Positions 1 through 6,416 are shown, counted from the first letter of the stretch. The stretch is DNA of 8,200 nucleotides from Acidobacteriota bacterium (GCA_018268875.1 JAFDVT010000776.1:1-8200), one strand, 5' to 3'. Notes: generated by a model from the sequence alone, not told the origin. Numbers and translations are program-made.

Positions 1-285
1 GAAGTGGGTGTCGAAAATGCCGGGGCATCCGTGATGGCGAACGCGGCAATGATCGCCGAGGGCGCGCAATCGCTGGGGTACCGCCTGATGATTCCCCGGG
101 CGGACATGGCGACGGCATCGGGCATCGTGAGCTTTCAAAAAGACGGCGTGGATTCGCGCCTGGTGGTGAAAAAGCTGCGCGATGCCGGCCTCCCCGCCGC
201 GCCCAGGCAAGGCTGGGCACGTGTGTCGCCGCATTTTTACCATCACGACGAAGACATCGCCAAGCTACTGGCGACGCTTCGATAG
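1..285 (+). CDS. Class V aminotransferase (PLP-dependent), C-terminal part only
   Basis: The reading frame is open from the first base, so the gene begins upstream of the window. The visible 94 codons end at TAG (283-285). The residues look like the small C-terminal domain of class V aminotransferases (fold type I PLP enzymes, related to cysteine desulfurases and isopenicillin-N epimerase-like proteins). There is a strand ending in GIVSFQ, then a helix with VVKKLRDAGLPAA, then the family's usual closing motif RVSPHFYHHDEDIAKLL. In this family that last segment packs over the active site and its Arg commonly helps bind the substrate carboxylate. The PLP lysine and most of the large domain lie outside the window, so the substrate cannot be named. 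The last 21 bp overlap the 3' end of the convergent MFS gene. Family is fairly sure; specific reaction is unknown. Confidence 0.8.
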   Translation, partial: EVGVENAGASVMANAAMIAEGAQSLGYRLMIPRADMATASGIVSFQKDGVDSRLVVKKLRDAGLPAAPRQGWARVSPHFYHHDEDIAKLLATLR

Positions 286-1437
286 CATCACGAACAGCGC
301 CGCGCCGGTGACGGAAACCGCGGTGGCCAGGGCAAACGCCAGCGGATAGTTTTTGAGGTCGAACAAGCGGCCGAAGCCCGGCGCGAGGACGGCGAGTACG
401 GCCGACCAGCTGCCGGCGCCCAGGCCTGCGATCAGTCCCGACCGGCGTACGGGGAGTTCGCGCGTGGCGTACGCCATGGCGTTGATGACAAAACCCGCGC
501 CGGCAAACATCGACAGGAACATCAGCGCCAGCGCGCCGGGATACGATTCGACGTGCGGAATGATGGACAGCGGCGTCATCAAGGCGGCGAGCAGGATCGC
601 TTGCAGGCGTAGCGAGAGGCCGAAGCGGTCCGTCACCCAGCCCCAGAAAAAATATCCGATTTCCCAGCCCAGCGGCGGAATCCACAGGACCCTGGTCATG
701 TCGTTCTGCGTCCTCCCCATGCCTTGCACGAAGTACAGCGACGCGTGGTAGAGGATAAAGGCCAGCGGGAAGGCCGCGATGCCGTAACAGCACATGAAGG
801 CCCAGATGCGGGAGTCGCGCCAGTTGAGGGTTTCTTCCTGCGATTCGGCGGCGCTCGAGGGGAGTTGCGCGATCTGCGGTTGCCGGCTGAGGAACCGCCA
901 GTAGACGAGCCACAAAGTTCCGATAATGCCGGTGAACAGGAATGCCATGCGCCAACCGTAGGCGGCGGCGACCGGACCGATGATCCACGGGGTTACGACC
1001 GCGCCGAGCGAGCCTCCGGAATAGGAAATCGCAATGCCTTTGGAACGGTCGCGCGGAGGCAGGGTTTGGACGCCGGTGCGGAGTCCTCCGGGAAAGGTCG
1101 CGCCTTCGCCGAAGCCGAGGAAAAAGCGGGCGATGCCGAAGCTGAAGAGGCCGGAGGCGAAGGCGTGGGCGGTGGAGGCGAGGGTCCAGAGCGAGACGGC
1201 GGCCGTCATGCCGTTGCGCAGGCCGAAGCGGTCGAGCAGGGTTCCCCAGATGGGGTTGCCGGCCATGTAGGCGAAGGAAAACGCCGAAATAATGTAGCCG
1301 TACTGCTGGTTCGAAAGCTCGGTTTCTTTCAGGATGATGGGCGCAAGAAGCGCCAGCGTGTTGCGGTCGATGTAGCTGATCAGCGAGACCAGCATCATCG
1401 ACACGATCGGGACCCAGCGGTTGTTCAAACGGTCCAT
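265..1437 (-). CDS. MFS transporter, anion:cation symporter (ACS)-like
   Basis: A 390-residue polytopic membrane protein, a normal length for a 12-segment major facilitator permease. The N terminus enters a first membrane segment ending in SYIDRNTLALLAP, the signature of ACS-family members such as hexuronate, glucarate and phthalate carriers. The loop 2-3 motif A is GTLLDRFGLRNG (about residues 65-76). TM4 carries ARFFLGFGEGATFPGG (about 103-118), also typical of ACS proteins. A second motif A-like loop, GWVTDRFGLS, lies near 266-275 after a charged central loop (about 185-210). I chose ATG 1437 because the protein aligns naturally from MDRLNNRWVP. The frame stays open for 38 more codons, but that stretch is low-complexity shadow of the upstream gene's Gly/Pro tail. 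It starts 34 bp after the dioxygenase stop, so the two are probably cotranscribed. An organic anion substrate is likely but unproven. The Shine-Dalgarno match is weak. Confidence 0.88.
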   Translation of the reverse strand: MDRLNNRWVPIVSMMLVSLISYIDRNTLALLAPIILKETELSNQQYGYIISAFSFAYMAGNPIWGTLLDRFGLRNGMTAAVSLWTLASTAHAFASGLFSFGIARFFLGFGEGATFPGGLRTGVQTLPPRDRSKGIAISYSGGSLGAVVTPWIIGPVAAAYGWRMAFLFTGIIGTLWLVYWRFLSRQPQIAQLPSSAAESQEETLNWRDSRIWAFMCCYGIAAFPLAFILYHASLYFVQGMGRTQNDMTRVLWIPPLGWEIGYFFWGWVTDRFGLSLRLQAILLAALMTPLSIIPHVESYPGALALMFLSMFAGAGFVINAMAYATRELPVRRSGLIAGLGAGSWSAVLAVLAPGFGRLFDLKNYPLAFALATAVSVTGAALFVMLSKRRQ

Positions 1438-1471
1438 GATATCCCAACCGCCGGGTCCTGCCTGCCGCCTG

Positions 1472-2338
1472 CTACATGCCGGGCGGTGGTCCGCCGGGAC
1501 CACCGCCACCGGGAGGCGGCGTTCCACCGCCGGGGGGAGGCGGCATTCCACCGCCGCCAGGGGCGGTCTGGTCCGGCGTGCTGCCGGCGCTGACGTCCAG
1601 CACCACCGTTGCCTCGCCTTTGAGCTTGCCCTCCGTACTGCCGGGACTCACGGTCAGATACAGGTACGAGCCGGCCTCGCTGGTGATGGGGCCTAGCGAA
1701 GCGGCGCCGCGATAGATGCCGTCGGTGGCGTTACGGGTGTCCGGCAGTCCGTGCGCGGCGTAGACGCCCTGGGACAGGACCTGGTCGATCACCGCGTCGT
1801 CAAAAAAGAACTGGCTGGTGAACTCGTACGTTTCCGCGTTTTGCGAAAAGGTTCGCACTTTGAAGTGGATGTGGACGGCGCGGCCGGAATACCAGCCGGG
1901 AAAGATCGTGGTGAACTTGACTTGTCCGTTGCGGTCAGTCATCTGATAGCCGCGCAGAAACTTCTTGCCGGCGAAATTGCCGACATCGGAGTAGTCGCCG
2001 AGCGCGCCGCAGTGCCAGATGTCGATGCAGGCGCCGACGAGCGGCGTGGAGGAACAATTGTCGACGCGGGAAAAGTTCAGCGTGAGGTCCAACTGCGTGC
2101 CCTTCTGCGTAACGCCATCGGACGGGTCTACCCGGATGTCGATGCGATTGAGGATCTCGTCGACGAAATAAGGTCCTTCGGTGAGGCCGGGCGCGCCGGT
2201 GATGGCGCAGGTGGCGGTTTCGGCGAAGGGGGAAGCGTTGGCGGAGGCGGCGGCGAGTGATCCGGTCATCCACGTGAGGCCGGCTGTTTTGACCGCTTGG
2301 CGCAAAATGCCGCGGCGTGTGTAATCGGCAAAAGACAT
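1472..2338 (-). CDS. Exported intradiol ring-cleavage dioxygenase-like protein with Gly/Pro-rich tail
   Basis: A 288-residue protein related to the catalytic domain of protocatechuate 3,4- and catechol 1,2-dioxygenases, which cleave catechols between the hydroxyls using non-heme Fe(III). All four expected iron ligands can be placed: Tyr116 (GDYSDV), Tyr150 (PGWYSGR), His156 and His158 (VHIHF). The family motif TEGPYF is at 53-58. The N terminus, TRRGILRQAV (7-16) followed by a hydrophobic stretch and ASANAS, looks like a Tat signal, so the protein probably acts outside the cytoplasm. Four cysteines (44, 95, 104, 110) could form disulfides there. The second Tyr-to-His spacing is shorter than in classical protocatechuate dioxygenase, as in the exported subfamily. 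From about residue 258 the protein is almost only Gly and Pro. ATG 2338 puts the twin arginine at a normal depth; no strong ribosome site precedes it. It is probably the first gene of a unit with the MFS transporter. The true substrate is unknown. Confidence 0.87.
   Translation of the reverse strand: MSFADYTRRGILRQAVKTAGLTWMTGSLAAASANASPFAETATCAITGAPGLTEGPYFVDEILNRIDIRVDPSDGVTQKGTQLDLTLNFSRVDNCSSTPLVGACIDIWHCGALGDYSDVGNFAGKKFLRGYQMTDRNGQVKFTTIFPGWYSGRAVHIHFKVRTFSQNAETYEFTSQFFFDDAVIDQVLSQGVYAAHGLPDTRNATDGIYRGAASLGPITSEAGSYLYLTVSPGSTEGKLKGEATVVLDVSAGSTPDQTAPGGGGMPPPPGGGTPPPGGGGPGGPPPGM
1482..1507. repeat. Perfect 11-bp GC-rich inverted repeat at the 3' end of the dioxygenase gene
   Basis: GGCGGTGGTCC (1482-1492) and GGACCACCGCC (1497-1507) are exact reverse complements around a 4-nt loop (GCCG). 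The stem encodes the GGGPGGPPPG residues of the dioxygenase tail and ends 7 bp before that gene's stop codon. In the minus-strand transcript it would form a very stable hairpin between the two cistrons. There is no run of U after it, so it is not a classical intrinsic terminator. It could protect the upstream mRNA end, lower readthrough into the transporter, or simply reflect Gly/Pro codon composition. Confidence 0.7.
1511..1555. repeat. 24-bp period tandem repeat in the Gly/Pro tail
   Basis: The 21-base unit at 1511-1531 recurs at 1535-1555 with one mismatch (GTTCC versus ATTCC), giving a period of 24 bp or 8 codons. On the coding (minus) strand it encodes the GGGMPPPP / GGGTPPPG pattern of the dioxygenase C terminus. 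The repeat stays in frame, so the copy number could change without breaking the gene. Confidence 0.7.
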
Positions 2339-2376
2339 ACGGCCAGCGGAACCCCGGCTTGGCCGCCGTGTTGCCC

Positions 2377-2404
2377 GGTATACCCAGATTTTGCAGATCG
2401 TTAA
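2377..2404 (-). promoter_or_regulatory. Candidate sigma-70-like promoter for the dioxygenase-MFS unit
   Basis: Read on the minus strand, TTAACG (2404-2399) and TATACC (2382-2377) are separated by 16 bp and match the -35 and -10 consensus at four of six positions each. The predicted transcript would start near 2370, leaving about 30 nt before ATG 2338. The -10 lies inside the palindrome GGTATACC (2377-2384) and the -35 overlaps GTTAAC (2400-2405), either of which could also be a protein-binding site. This is a match by eye in a short divergent region. Confidence 0.3.
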
Positions 2405-2446
2405 CCGGCTGTTTGCACGGGAGGAAACAGCAGAGAGCTAAAGGGT

Positions 2447-2452
2447 TAGAAT
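2447..2452 (+). promoter_or_regulatory. Candidate -10 element (TAGAAT) just before the kinase start
   Basis: TAGAAT matches the TATAAT consensus in five of six positions. It sits in the relatively AT-rich end of the divergent region, 9 nt before the GTG start at 2462. With the usual 6-8 nt distance, transcription would begin at about 2459-2462, which would make the mRNA leaderless or nearly so. No good -35 is seen 16-18 bp upstream, and no Shine-Dalgarno sequence lies at normal spacing before the GTG. Confidence 0.35.
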
Positions 2453-2461
2453 GTAGATACC

Positions 2462-4270
2462 GTGCAGATTGGCAGATACCGGGTTCTAGGGGAGCTGGGA
2501 CGCGGCGCGATGGGTATTGTGTACCGCGCGCAGGATCCCGCAATCAACCGCGTCATCGCCATCAAATCCATCCGCCTGAACGACATGACGGACCCCGAGG
2601 AACGGGCGCGATTGCGCGACCGGCTGTTCCGCGAGGCGCAATCGGCGGGCATCCTGTCGCATCCGAACATCGTTACGATTTACGACATCCTTGAGGAAGA
2701 CGGCTTGGCCTACATCTTCATGGAATGCGTGAATGGCCAGCCTTTGGACGACATCCTGCGTTCGGGCGACAAGCTGAACGGGCAGTTGCTGATCGACCTG
2801 CTCGGGCAGACGGCGGCGGCTCTCGACTACGCGCATCGCAAGGGAATTATCCATCGCGACGTCAAGCCAGCCAATGTGATGGTGCACGAGGATTCCGTCG
2901 CAAAAGTGTGCGATTTCGGCATCGCCAAGATCACCTCGCAGCAGATGACGCAAACCGGTGTGATGATGGGGACGCCGTCCTACATGTCGCCGGAACTGAT
3001 TCGGGGCGAGACGCTGACGGGAGCTTCGGATCAATTCGCGTTGGGCGTGATGGCGTATGAAATCCTGACGGGCAAAAAGCCGTTTACCGCCGATTATCTG
3101 CCGACGCTGCTGTTCAAGATTTCGTCGGAAGAGCCGCCGGGGATTCACGAATTGAACCCGACGCTGGGTCCGCTGGTGGACCGCGCCGTGCGGAAAGCGT
3201 TGGCCAAGAAGCCGGAAGACCGCTACGCCACCTGTTCCGAGTTCATGAAGGTGTTGCAGCGGGCGATCGAGACCACGCCGGACTGGCTGCCGATGGCCCG
3301 TGGTTCGATGCCCGTGTCGCCGGAAGAGACCACCACAGGTTCCGGTGGACGAATGGTGCCGCCGCAGCCGCCCGCGCCGGTGTTCCCCGCGCCCGTCGTG
3401 GTGGAAGAACAGAAAACCGTGCTGGTGAAAGAGCCGACGGCGGATTCGGTTCCTGTGCCGGAGCCTGCCGTGGTGCAAACCGCGCCGCTACCGCTGCCGC
3501 CGCCTCCTCCGTCGCTTCCGGATGCGCCGTCGATGCGGATTCCGATTCGCGACGCCGAAGCGGGAGTGGCCGCGCCGGCAAGGTCCAAGGCGCCCATGTT
3601 GATTGCGGCTGCTGCTGCGCTAGCGGTTGCCGGATATTTTGGATACAGCAAGCTGGCCTCATCGCCGGCGCCGGTGCAACCGCCGGTTGAGATTCCGGCG
3701 GCGCAGGATCAACCGGTGATTCCCACCGCGCAGAAGCCCGATCCCGCAAAGCCAGTGCCTCCGCCGGTGCAACAACAGCAGCAACCGCAACAGCAAACAC
3801 CTGTGAACGCGGGCAAGACTCCGGTTACGCCAACGCCGGCCACTCCGGCCGCGGCGCCGGACAAGGATTTCGAAGTTGACTTCACGGCGACGCCCGCGGG
3901 GGCCAAAGTCATCGTGGATGCCAAACAGGAATGTGCAACCCCGTGCACACTGCGGCTCACACCCGGCTACCACGGCGTGCAGGTGGCGCTGGCCGGCTAC
4001 GTGACGCTGTACCGGTCCGTGCAGGTTCCGCAGACGCTCGACCTGAACGTCAATCTGCCGGAGGCGACGGGGATTCTGGCGATTTTGACGACGCCCAAGG
4101 GCGCGTCGATCACCGTGGACGGAAAAGCCCGGAGTGAGGTCACTCCGGCGAGGATTACGTTGCGCGAAGGGACGCACAAGATCGAACTTGTGTTGGGAAA
4201 TCTGAAAGATTCCCATGACGTTACCATCAAGCAAGGCGGAATCCAGCAGATTCAGTCGACATGGCAATGA
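2462..4270 (+). CDS. Transmembrane Ser/Thr protein kinase with two C-terminal PEGA domains
   Basis: A 602-residue Hanks-type (PknB-like) kinase. The catalytic domain spans about 6-265: glycine loop GRGAMG (13-18, with G13, G15 and G18 as GxGxxG), ATP-binding Lys35 in AIK, helix-C Glu58, catalytic loop HRDVKPAN (131-138), DFG (151-153), activation segment with Thr165 and Thr171, and SPE in place of APE (176-178). No key residue is missing, so it should be active. A Pro-rich juxtamembrane stretch (about 298-355) leads to one membrane helix (about 378-396). A Pro/Gln linker (about 401-466, including QQQQQPQQQ) follows, then two PEGA-like beta domains (about 471-535 and 537-600), each with a GAxxxVD...TP..L..G.H pattern. 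PEGA domains are presumed to face the periplasm and contact envelope ligands or surface components. GTG 2462 is chosen because the kinase fold begins at IGRYRVLGELG. The gene overlaps the molybdoenzyme gene. Its substrates are not shown. Confidence 0.93.
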   Translation: MQIGRYRVLGELGRGAMGIVYRAQDPAINRVIAIKSIRLNDMTDPEERARLRDRLFREAQSAGILSHPNIVTIYDILEEDGLAYIFMECVNGQPLDDILRSGDKLNGQLLIDLLGQTAAALDYAHRKGIIHRDVKPANVMVHEDSVAKVCDFGIAKITSQQMTQTGVMMGTPSYMSPELIRGETLTGASDQFALGVMAYEILTGKKPFTADYLPTLLFKISSEEPPGIHELNPTLGPLVDRAVRKALAKKPEDRYATCSEFMKVLQRAIETTPDWLPMARGSMPVSPEETTTGSGGRMVPPQPPAPVFPAPVVVEEQKTVLVKEPTADSVPVPEPAVVQTAPLPLPPPPPSLPDAPSMRIPIRDAEAGVAAPARSKAPMLIAAAAALAVAGYFGYSKLASSPAPVQPPVEIPAAQDQPVIPTAQKPDPAKPVPPPVQQQQQPQQQTPVNAGKTPVTPTPATPAAAPDKDFEVDFTATPAGAKVIVDAKQECATPCTLRLTPGYHGVQVALAGYVTLYRSVQVPQTLDLNVNLPEATGILAILTTPKGASITVDGKARSEVTPARITLREGTHKIELVLGNLKDSHDVTIKQGGIQQIQSTWQ

Positions 4271-5688
4271 ACGAAAAACTTTACTCACGTCGGAACATGA
4301 TGCGGCTGGTTGGCGGCGCGGCGGCAGCTAGCGCGGTCCTGCCCAGCCTATATTCGGCGACTACATGGGCGCCGAACGACGGCAAGAAGAAAATCGGGAT
4401 GATCGTACGGTCCACGCGGCCGGAAGATCTGGAAATGCCGATGGAAGGTTTTCAGGACGACATCACGCCGGTGGAGCGTCTGTTTGTCCGCACCCACCAC
4501 TACACGCCAAAGGTCAACCTGGCGACGTGGAAGTTGAAAATCGGCGGGTTGGTCGACAAGCCGCTGGAGTTGACGTTCGAACAGATCCAGAAGATGCCGA
4601 AGGTGGAACTGGTGGCGGTGATGGAATGCGCCGGCAACGGCCGTTCCTTCTTTAAGCCGTCGATGGCTGGCCTGCAGTGGCAATACGGCGGCGTGGGCAA
4701 CGTTCGCTGGGGCGGCGTGAAGCTGGCCGATGTTCTGAAGCTCGCGGGCGTGAGCACCAACGGAGTGGAAGTGCTGTTTGACGGCGCGGATGTGCCGGTC
4801 GGCCAGCAGTCGGACTTCCAACGGTCGATTCCGTTGACGAAGGCGCTGTCTCCCGAAACGATGCTTGCCTATGAGCTGAACAACGAGCCGCTACCGACCT
4901 CGCATGGGTTCCCGGTGCGCCTTGTGGTTCCGGGCTGGGCGAGCGATAGCTGGGTCAAGTGGGTGACCGGTATTACGGTCCTCGATAAGCCGTTCGAAGG
5001 GTTTTATATGAAGAGCGCGTACCGCGCGCCGGCCGGTCCGGTAAAGCCCGGTACCGCGGTGGATGCGGCCGCGATGCAGCCGGTGACGCGTTTGCACCCC
5101 AAGTCGGTGATTACGTTCCCGGCGGACAACGCGAAGGTCAAAGTCGGCGAGACGGTGAACATTCGCGGCGTGGTCTGGTCCGGCAACGGCAACCCGGTGA
5201 CGTTGGGCAAGATCAGCCTGGACGGTGGTTCCAGTTGGGAAGACGTGCGCCCGATCACTTACAACGGTCCGTACGCGTGGCGCACGGTCGGCTACACGTG
5301 GCAGCCTCCCGCGGAAGGGTATTACCGCATCCTGTTGCGCGCCGGCGATCACACTGGAGAATCGCAGCCGCACGTGCAGGCCTGGAATCCTTCCGGATAC
5401 GGCTGGAATGTCACGCAGTCGATCGGCATCGAAGTGGTGAAGGACCTCGATTCGGCGGCAACGCCGGCGAACACGGCCGCTGCTGCGGCGGAAACTCCTG
5501 CGCCTCCGGCCGGGTTCAAGTCGGCTTGTGTGACCTGTCACGAAGACGATGTCATCCGGCAGCAGAAGCTGAGCCGTACGCAGTGGGACCGCGAAATCGA
5601 CAAGATGGCGCGGTGGGGCGCGAACGTCAAACCGGCGGATCGCGCGGCCATCCTGGACTATTTGTCGAAGACCTATCCGCCCCGTTAG
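4261..5688 (+). CDS. Tat-exported sulfite oxidase-family molybdoenzyme fused to a c-type heme domain
   Basis: A 475-residue protein with a Tat signal (SRRNMMRLVGGAAAASA, 9-25). A molybdopterin-binding domain (about 65-250) carries the molybdenum-ligand cysteine Cys123 in MECAGNGRSFF and the conserved GFPVRLVVPGW segment (216-226). A Mo-co dimerization domain follows (about 277-393, with SGNGNPVTLGKISLDGG and WNPSGYGWN). An Ala/Pro linker (about 398-417) leads to a short heme domain with CVTCH (423-427); Met449 is a possible distal ligand. Sulfite oxidases and SoxC-type sulfane dehydrogenases usually pass electrons to a separate cytochrome; here the carrier is fused. The substrate could be sulfite, another sulfur species or something else. 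ATG 4261 overlaps the kinase by 10 bp; ATG 4267 forms ATGA with its stop and is equally plausible. No strong ribosome site is visible, so translation may depend on the kinase. It resembles SoxC in the ECxGNGRSFF region, but no sox genes are in view. Confidence 0.9.
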   Translation: MAMNEKLYSRRNMMRLVGGAAAASAVLPSLYSATTWAPNDGKKKIGMIVRSTRPEDLEMPMEGFQDDITPVERLFVRTHHYTPKVNLATWKLKIGGLVDKPLELTFEQIQKMPKVELVAVMECAGNGRSFFKPSMAGLQWQYGGVGNVRWGGVKLADVLKLAGVSTNGVEVLFDGADVPVGQQSDFQRSIPLTKALSPETMLAYELNNEPLPTSHGFPVRLVVPGWASDSWVKWVTGITVLDKPFEGFYMKSAYRAPAGPVKPGTAVDAAAMQPVTRLHPKSVITFPADNAKVKVGETVNIRGVVWSGNGNPVTLGKISLDGGSSWEDVRPITYNGPYAWRTVGYTWQPPAEGYYRILLRAGDHTGESQPHVQAWNPSGYGWNVTQSIGIEVVKDLDSAATPANTAAAAAETPAPPAGFKSACVTCHEDDVIRQQKLSRTQWDREIDKMARWGANVKPADRAAILDYLSKTYPPR

Positions 5689-5730
5689 AGCGGTTTCGCT
5701 AGCCGGCGCGTCCGGGCGAAACCGATCTAA
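5685..5730. terminator. Large inverted repeat, probable bidirectional terminator between convergent genes
   Basis: Arms of 15 bp with one mismatch: TTAGAGCGGTTTCGC (5685-5699) pairs with GCGAAACCGATCTAA (5716-5730). The core CGGTTTCGC/GCGAAACCG is perfect. The 16-nt loop contains CCGG at 5703-5706 and 5712-5715, which can extend the structure. The molybdoenzyme stop codon TAG (5686-5688) lies in the left arm. The element sits between two convergent genes, where one hairpin could end transcripts from both sides. There is no clear T tract, so a pure intrinsic mechanism is uncertain. Confidence 0.6.
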
Positions 5731-5747
5731 CAAGATCAGTAAACGGC

Positions 5748-6410
5748 TTAATTCGCGTACTTGGAGAGAGTGGCAAGGAACGAAGTCGCGGCCGGTGGCG
5801 GGGCCATGGTCGCGATGACGTCCTTGTTCTTCATTTTCTTCCCGTACAGTTCCTTGAGCGCGTCTTCATCCTCGCGCAGGGTGGAGCCTTTGAGCGAAAT
5901 GCCCGCAAAGACACCGCGCGCACGGGACCAGGTGAGAATTTCCGCGCGCATGGCGGCATCGGTGGCGGCGGATGTTTCGCGGCCTACCGGTCCGCCGGCG
6001 ACGGCGGCGTCCGCGCCAATGGTGAACTTGCTCGACAAGAGACTGTCTTTACCCCGCTGGTTCATGACGAGCATCACGACGTCGGTTTCCGAAGCGCCGA
6101 TCTGAAACCCGACACTGCCGCCTTCGATGCGAACCGCGCCCGGAGCGGACCAGCCGCCGCCATCCTTACGGCAGGTGAAAAAACCTCGACCGAACTTGCC
6201 GCCGATGATGAACGCGCCTTTCTTTACGCCCGGCACGATGACGGCGCAGGCCGCTTTTTTGAGGAGATCTTCCGGAATGGATTTCTCCTTCACGGACATG
6301 ATCTCGTCCAGCGTCATCGTTGCGGCGTTGAGGCGCTTTTCGACATCGGATTGCGCGAGAGCGGAGCCGCCGGCGAGGCTAGCGGCAAGTAGTAGTACGG
6401 GGAATTTCAT
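5748..6410 (-). CDS. Exported SYLF (Ysc84-like) lipid-binding domain protein
   Basis: A 220-residue protein with a Sec-type signal peptide (MKFPVLLLAASLAGGSALAQ, cleavage likely after ALA). Most of the rest is a SYLF/Ysc84 domain: a helical start (22-55), the hallmark ACAVIVPGVKKGAFIIGGKFGRG (54-76), then WSAPGAVRIEGGSVGFQIGASETDVVMLVMN (87-117), and later the glycine-rich stretch GADAAVAGGPVGRETSAATDA (132-152) and a GVFAGISLKGSTL segment (166-178). Eukaryotic SYLF proteins bind phosphoinositides and actin. Bacterial ones are exported and of poorly known role, with membrane-lipid binding the usual guess. ATG 6410 begins a clean signal peptide; an in-frame GTG at 6437 would add nine residues and no ribosome site precedes it. 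AGGAGG directly abuts the chosen ATG with no spacer, which is odd. It converges with the molybdoenzyme and diverges from PhoD. Confidence 0.88.
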   Translation of the reverse strand: MKFPVLLLAASLAGGSALAQSDVEKRLNAATMTLDEIMSVKEKSIPEDLLKKAACAVIVPGVKKGAFIIGGKFGRGFFTCRKDGGGWSAPGAVRIEGGSVGFQIGASETDVVMLVMNQRGKDSLLSSKFTIGADAAVAGGPVGRETSAATDAAMRAEILTWSRARGVFAGISLKGSTLREDEDALKELYGKKMKNKDVIATMAPPPAATSFLATLSKYAN

Positions 6411-6416
6411 CCTCCT
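6411..6416 (-). promoter_or_regulatory. Perfect Shine-Dalgarno hexamer abutting the SYLF start codon
   Basis: On the minus strand AGGAGG is followed at once by ATG (6410-6408). The normal spacing is about 5-9 nt. Either the hexamer is used at a poor distance, or it is coincidental and translation starts elsewhere, for example at GTG 6437. It overlaps by one base the candidate -10 of the opposite gene. Confidence 0.4.

Noticed and set aside
1438..1551. 38-residue N-terminal extension of the MFS protein
   Set aside because: It overlaps the dioxygenase gene, consists of shadow translation of the Gly/Pro repeat, and has no family counterpart. ATG 1437 starts the family-like sequence.
724..1593. 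289-codon plus-strand open frame opposite the MFS gene
   Set aside because: Its peptide is rich in Arg, Gly, Glu and Ala with no hydrophobic core pattern. The opposite strand gives a clear ACS-type transporter with all expected motifs.
2413..2452. TTGCAC as -35 for the kinase TAGAAT box
   Set aside because: The spacer would be 28 bp, far from the usual 16-18 bp.
1935..2543. 202-codon minus-strand open frame crossing the divergent intergenic region
   Set aside because: The peptide is mostly Arg, His and Pro and overlaps the well-supported dioxygenase and the kinase start.
2486..3478. 330-codon minus-strand open frame opposite the kinase
   Set aside because: It is His- and Arg-rich with no recognisable domain, as expected of a shadow frame in GC-rich DNA. 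The kinase on the plus strand is unambiguous.
3770..3796. Glutamine-codon run in the kinase gene as a possible microsatellite
   Set aside because: Mixed CAA/CAG codons with a proline break make it an ordinary low-complexity linker rather than a slippage-prone pure repeat.
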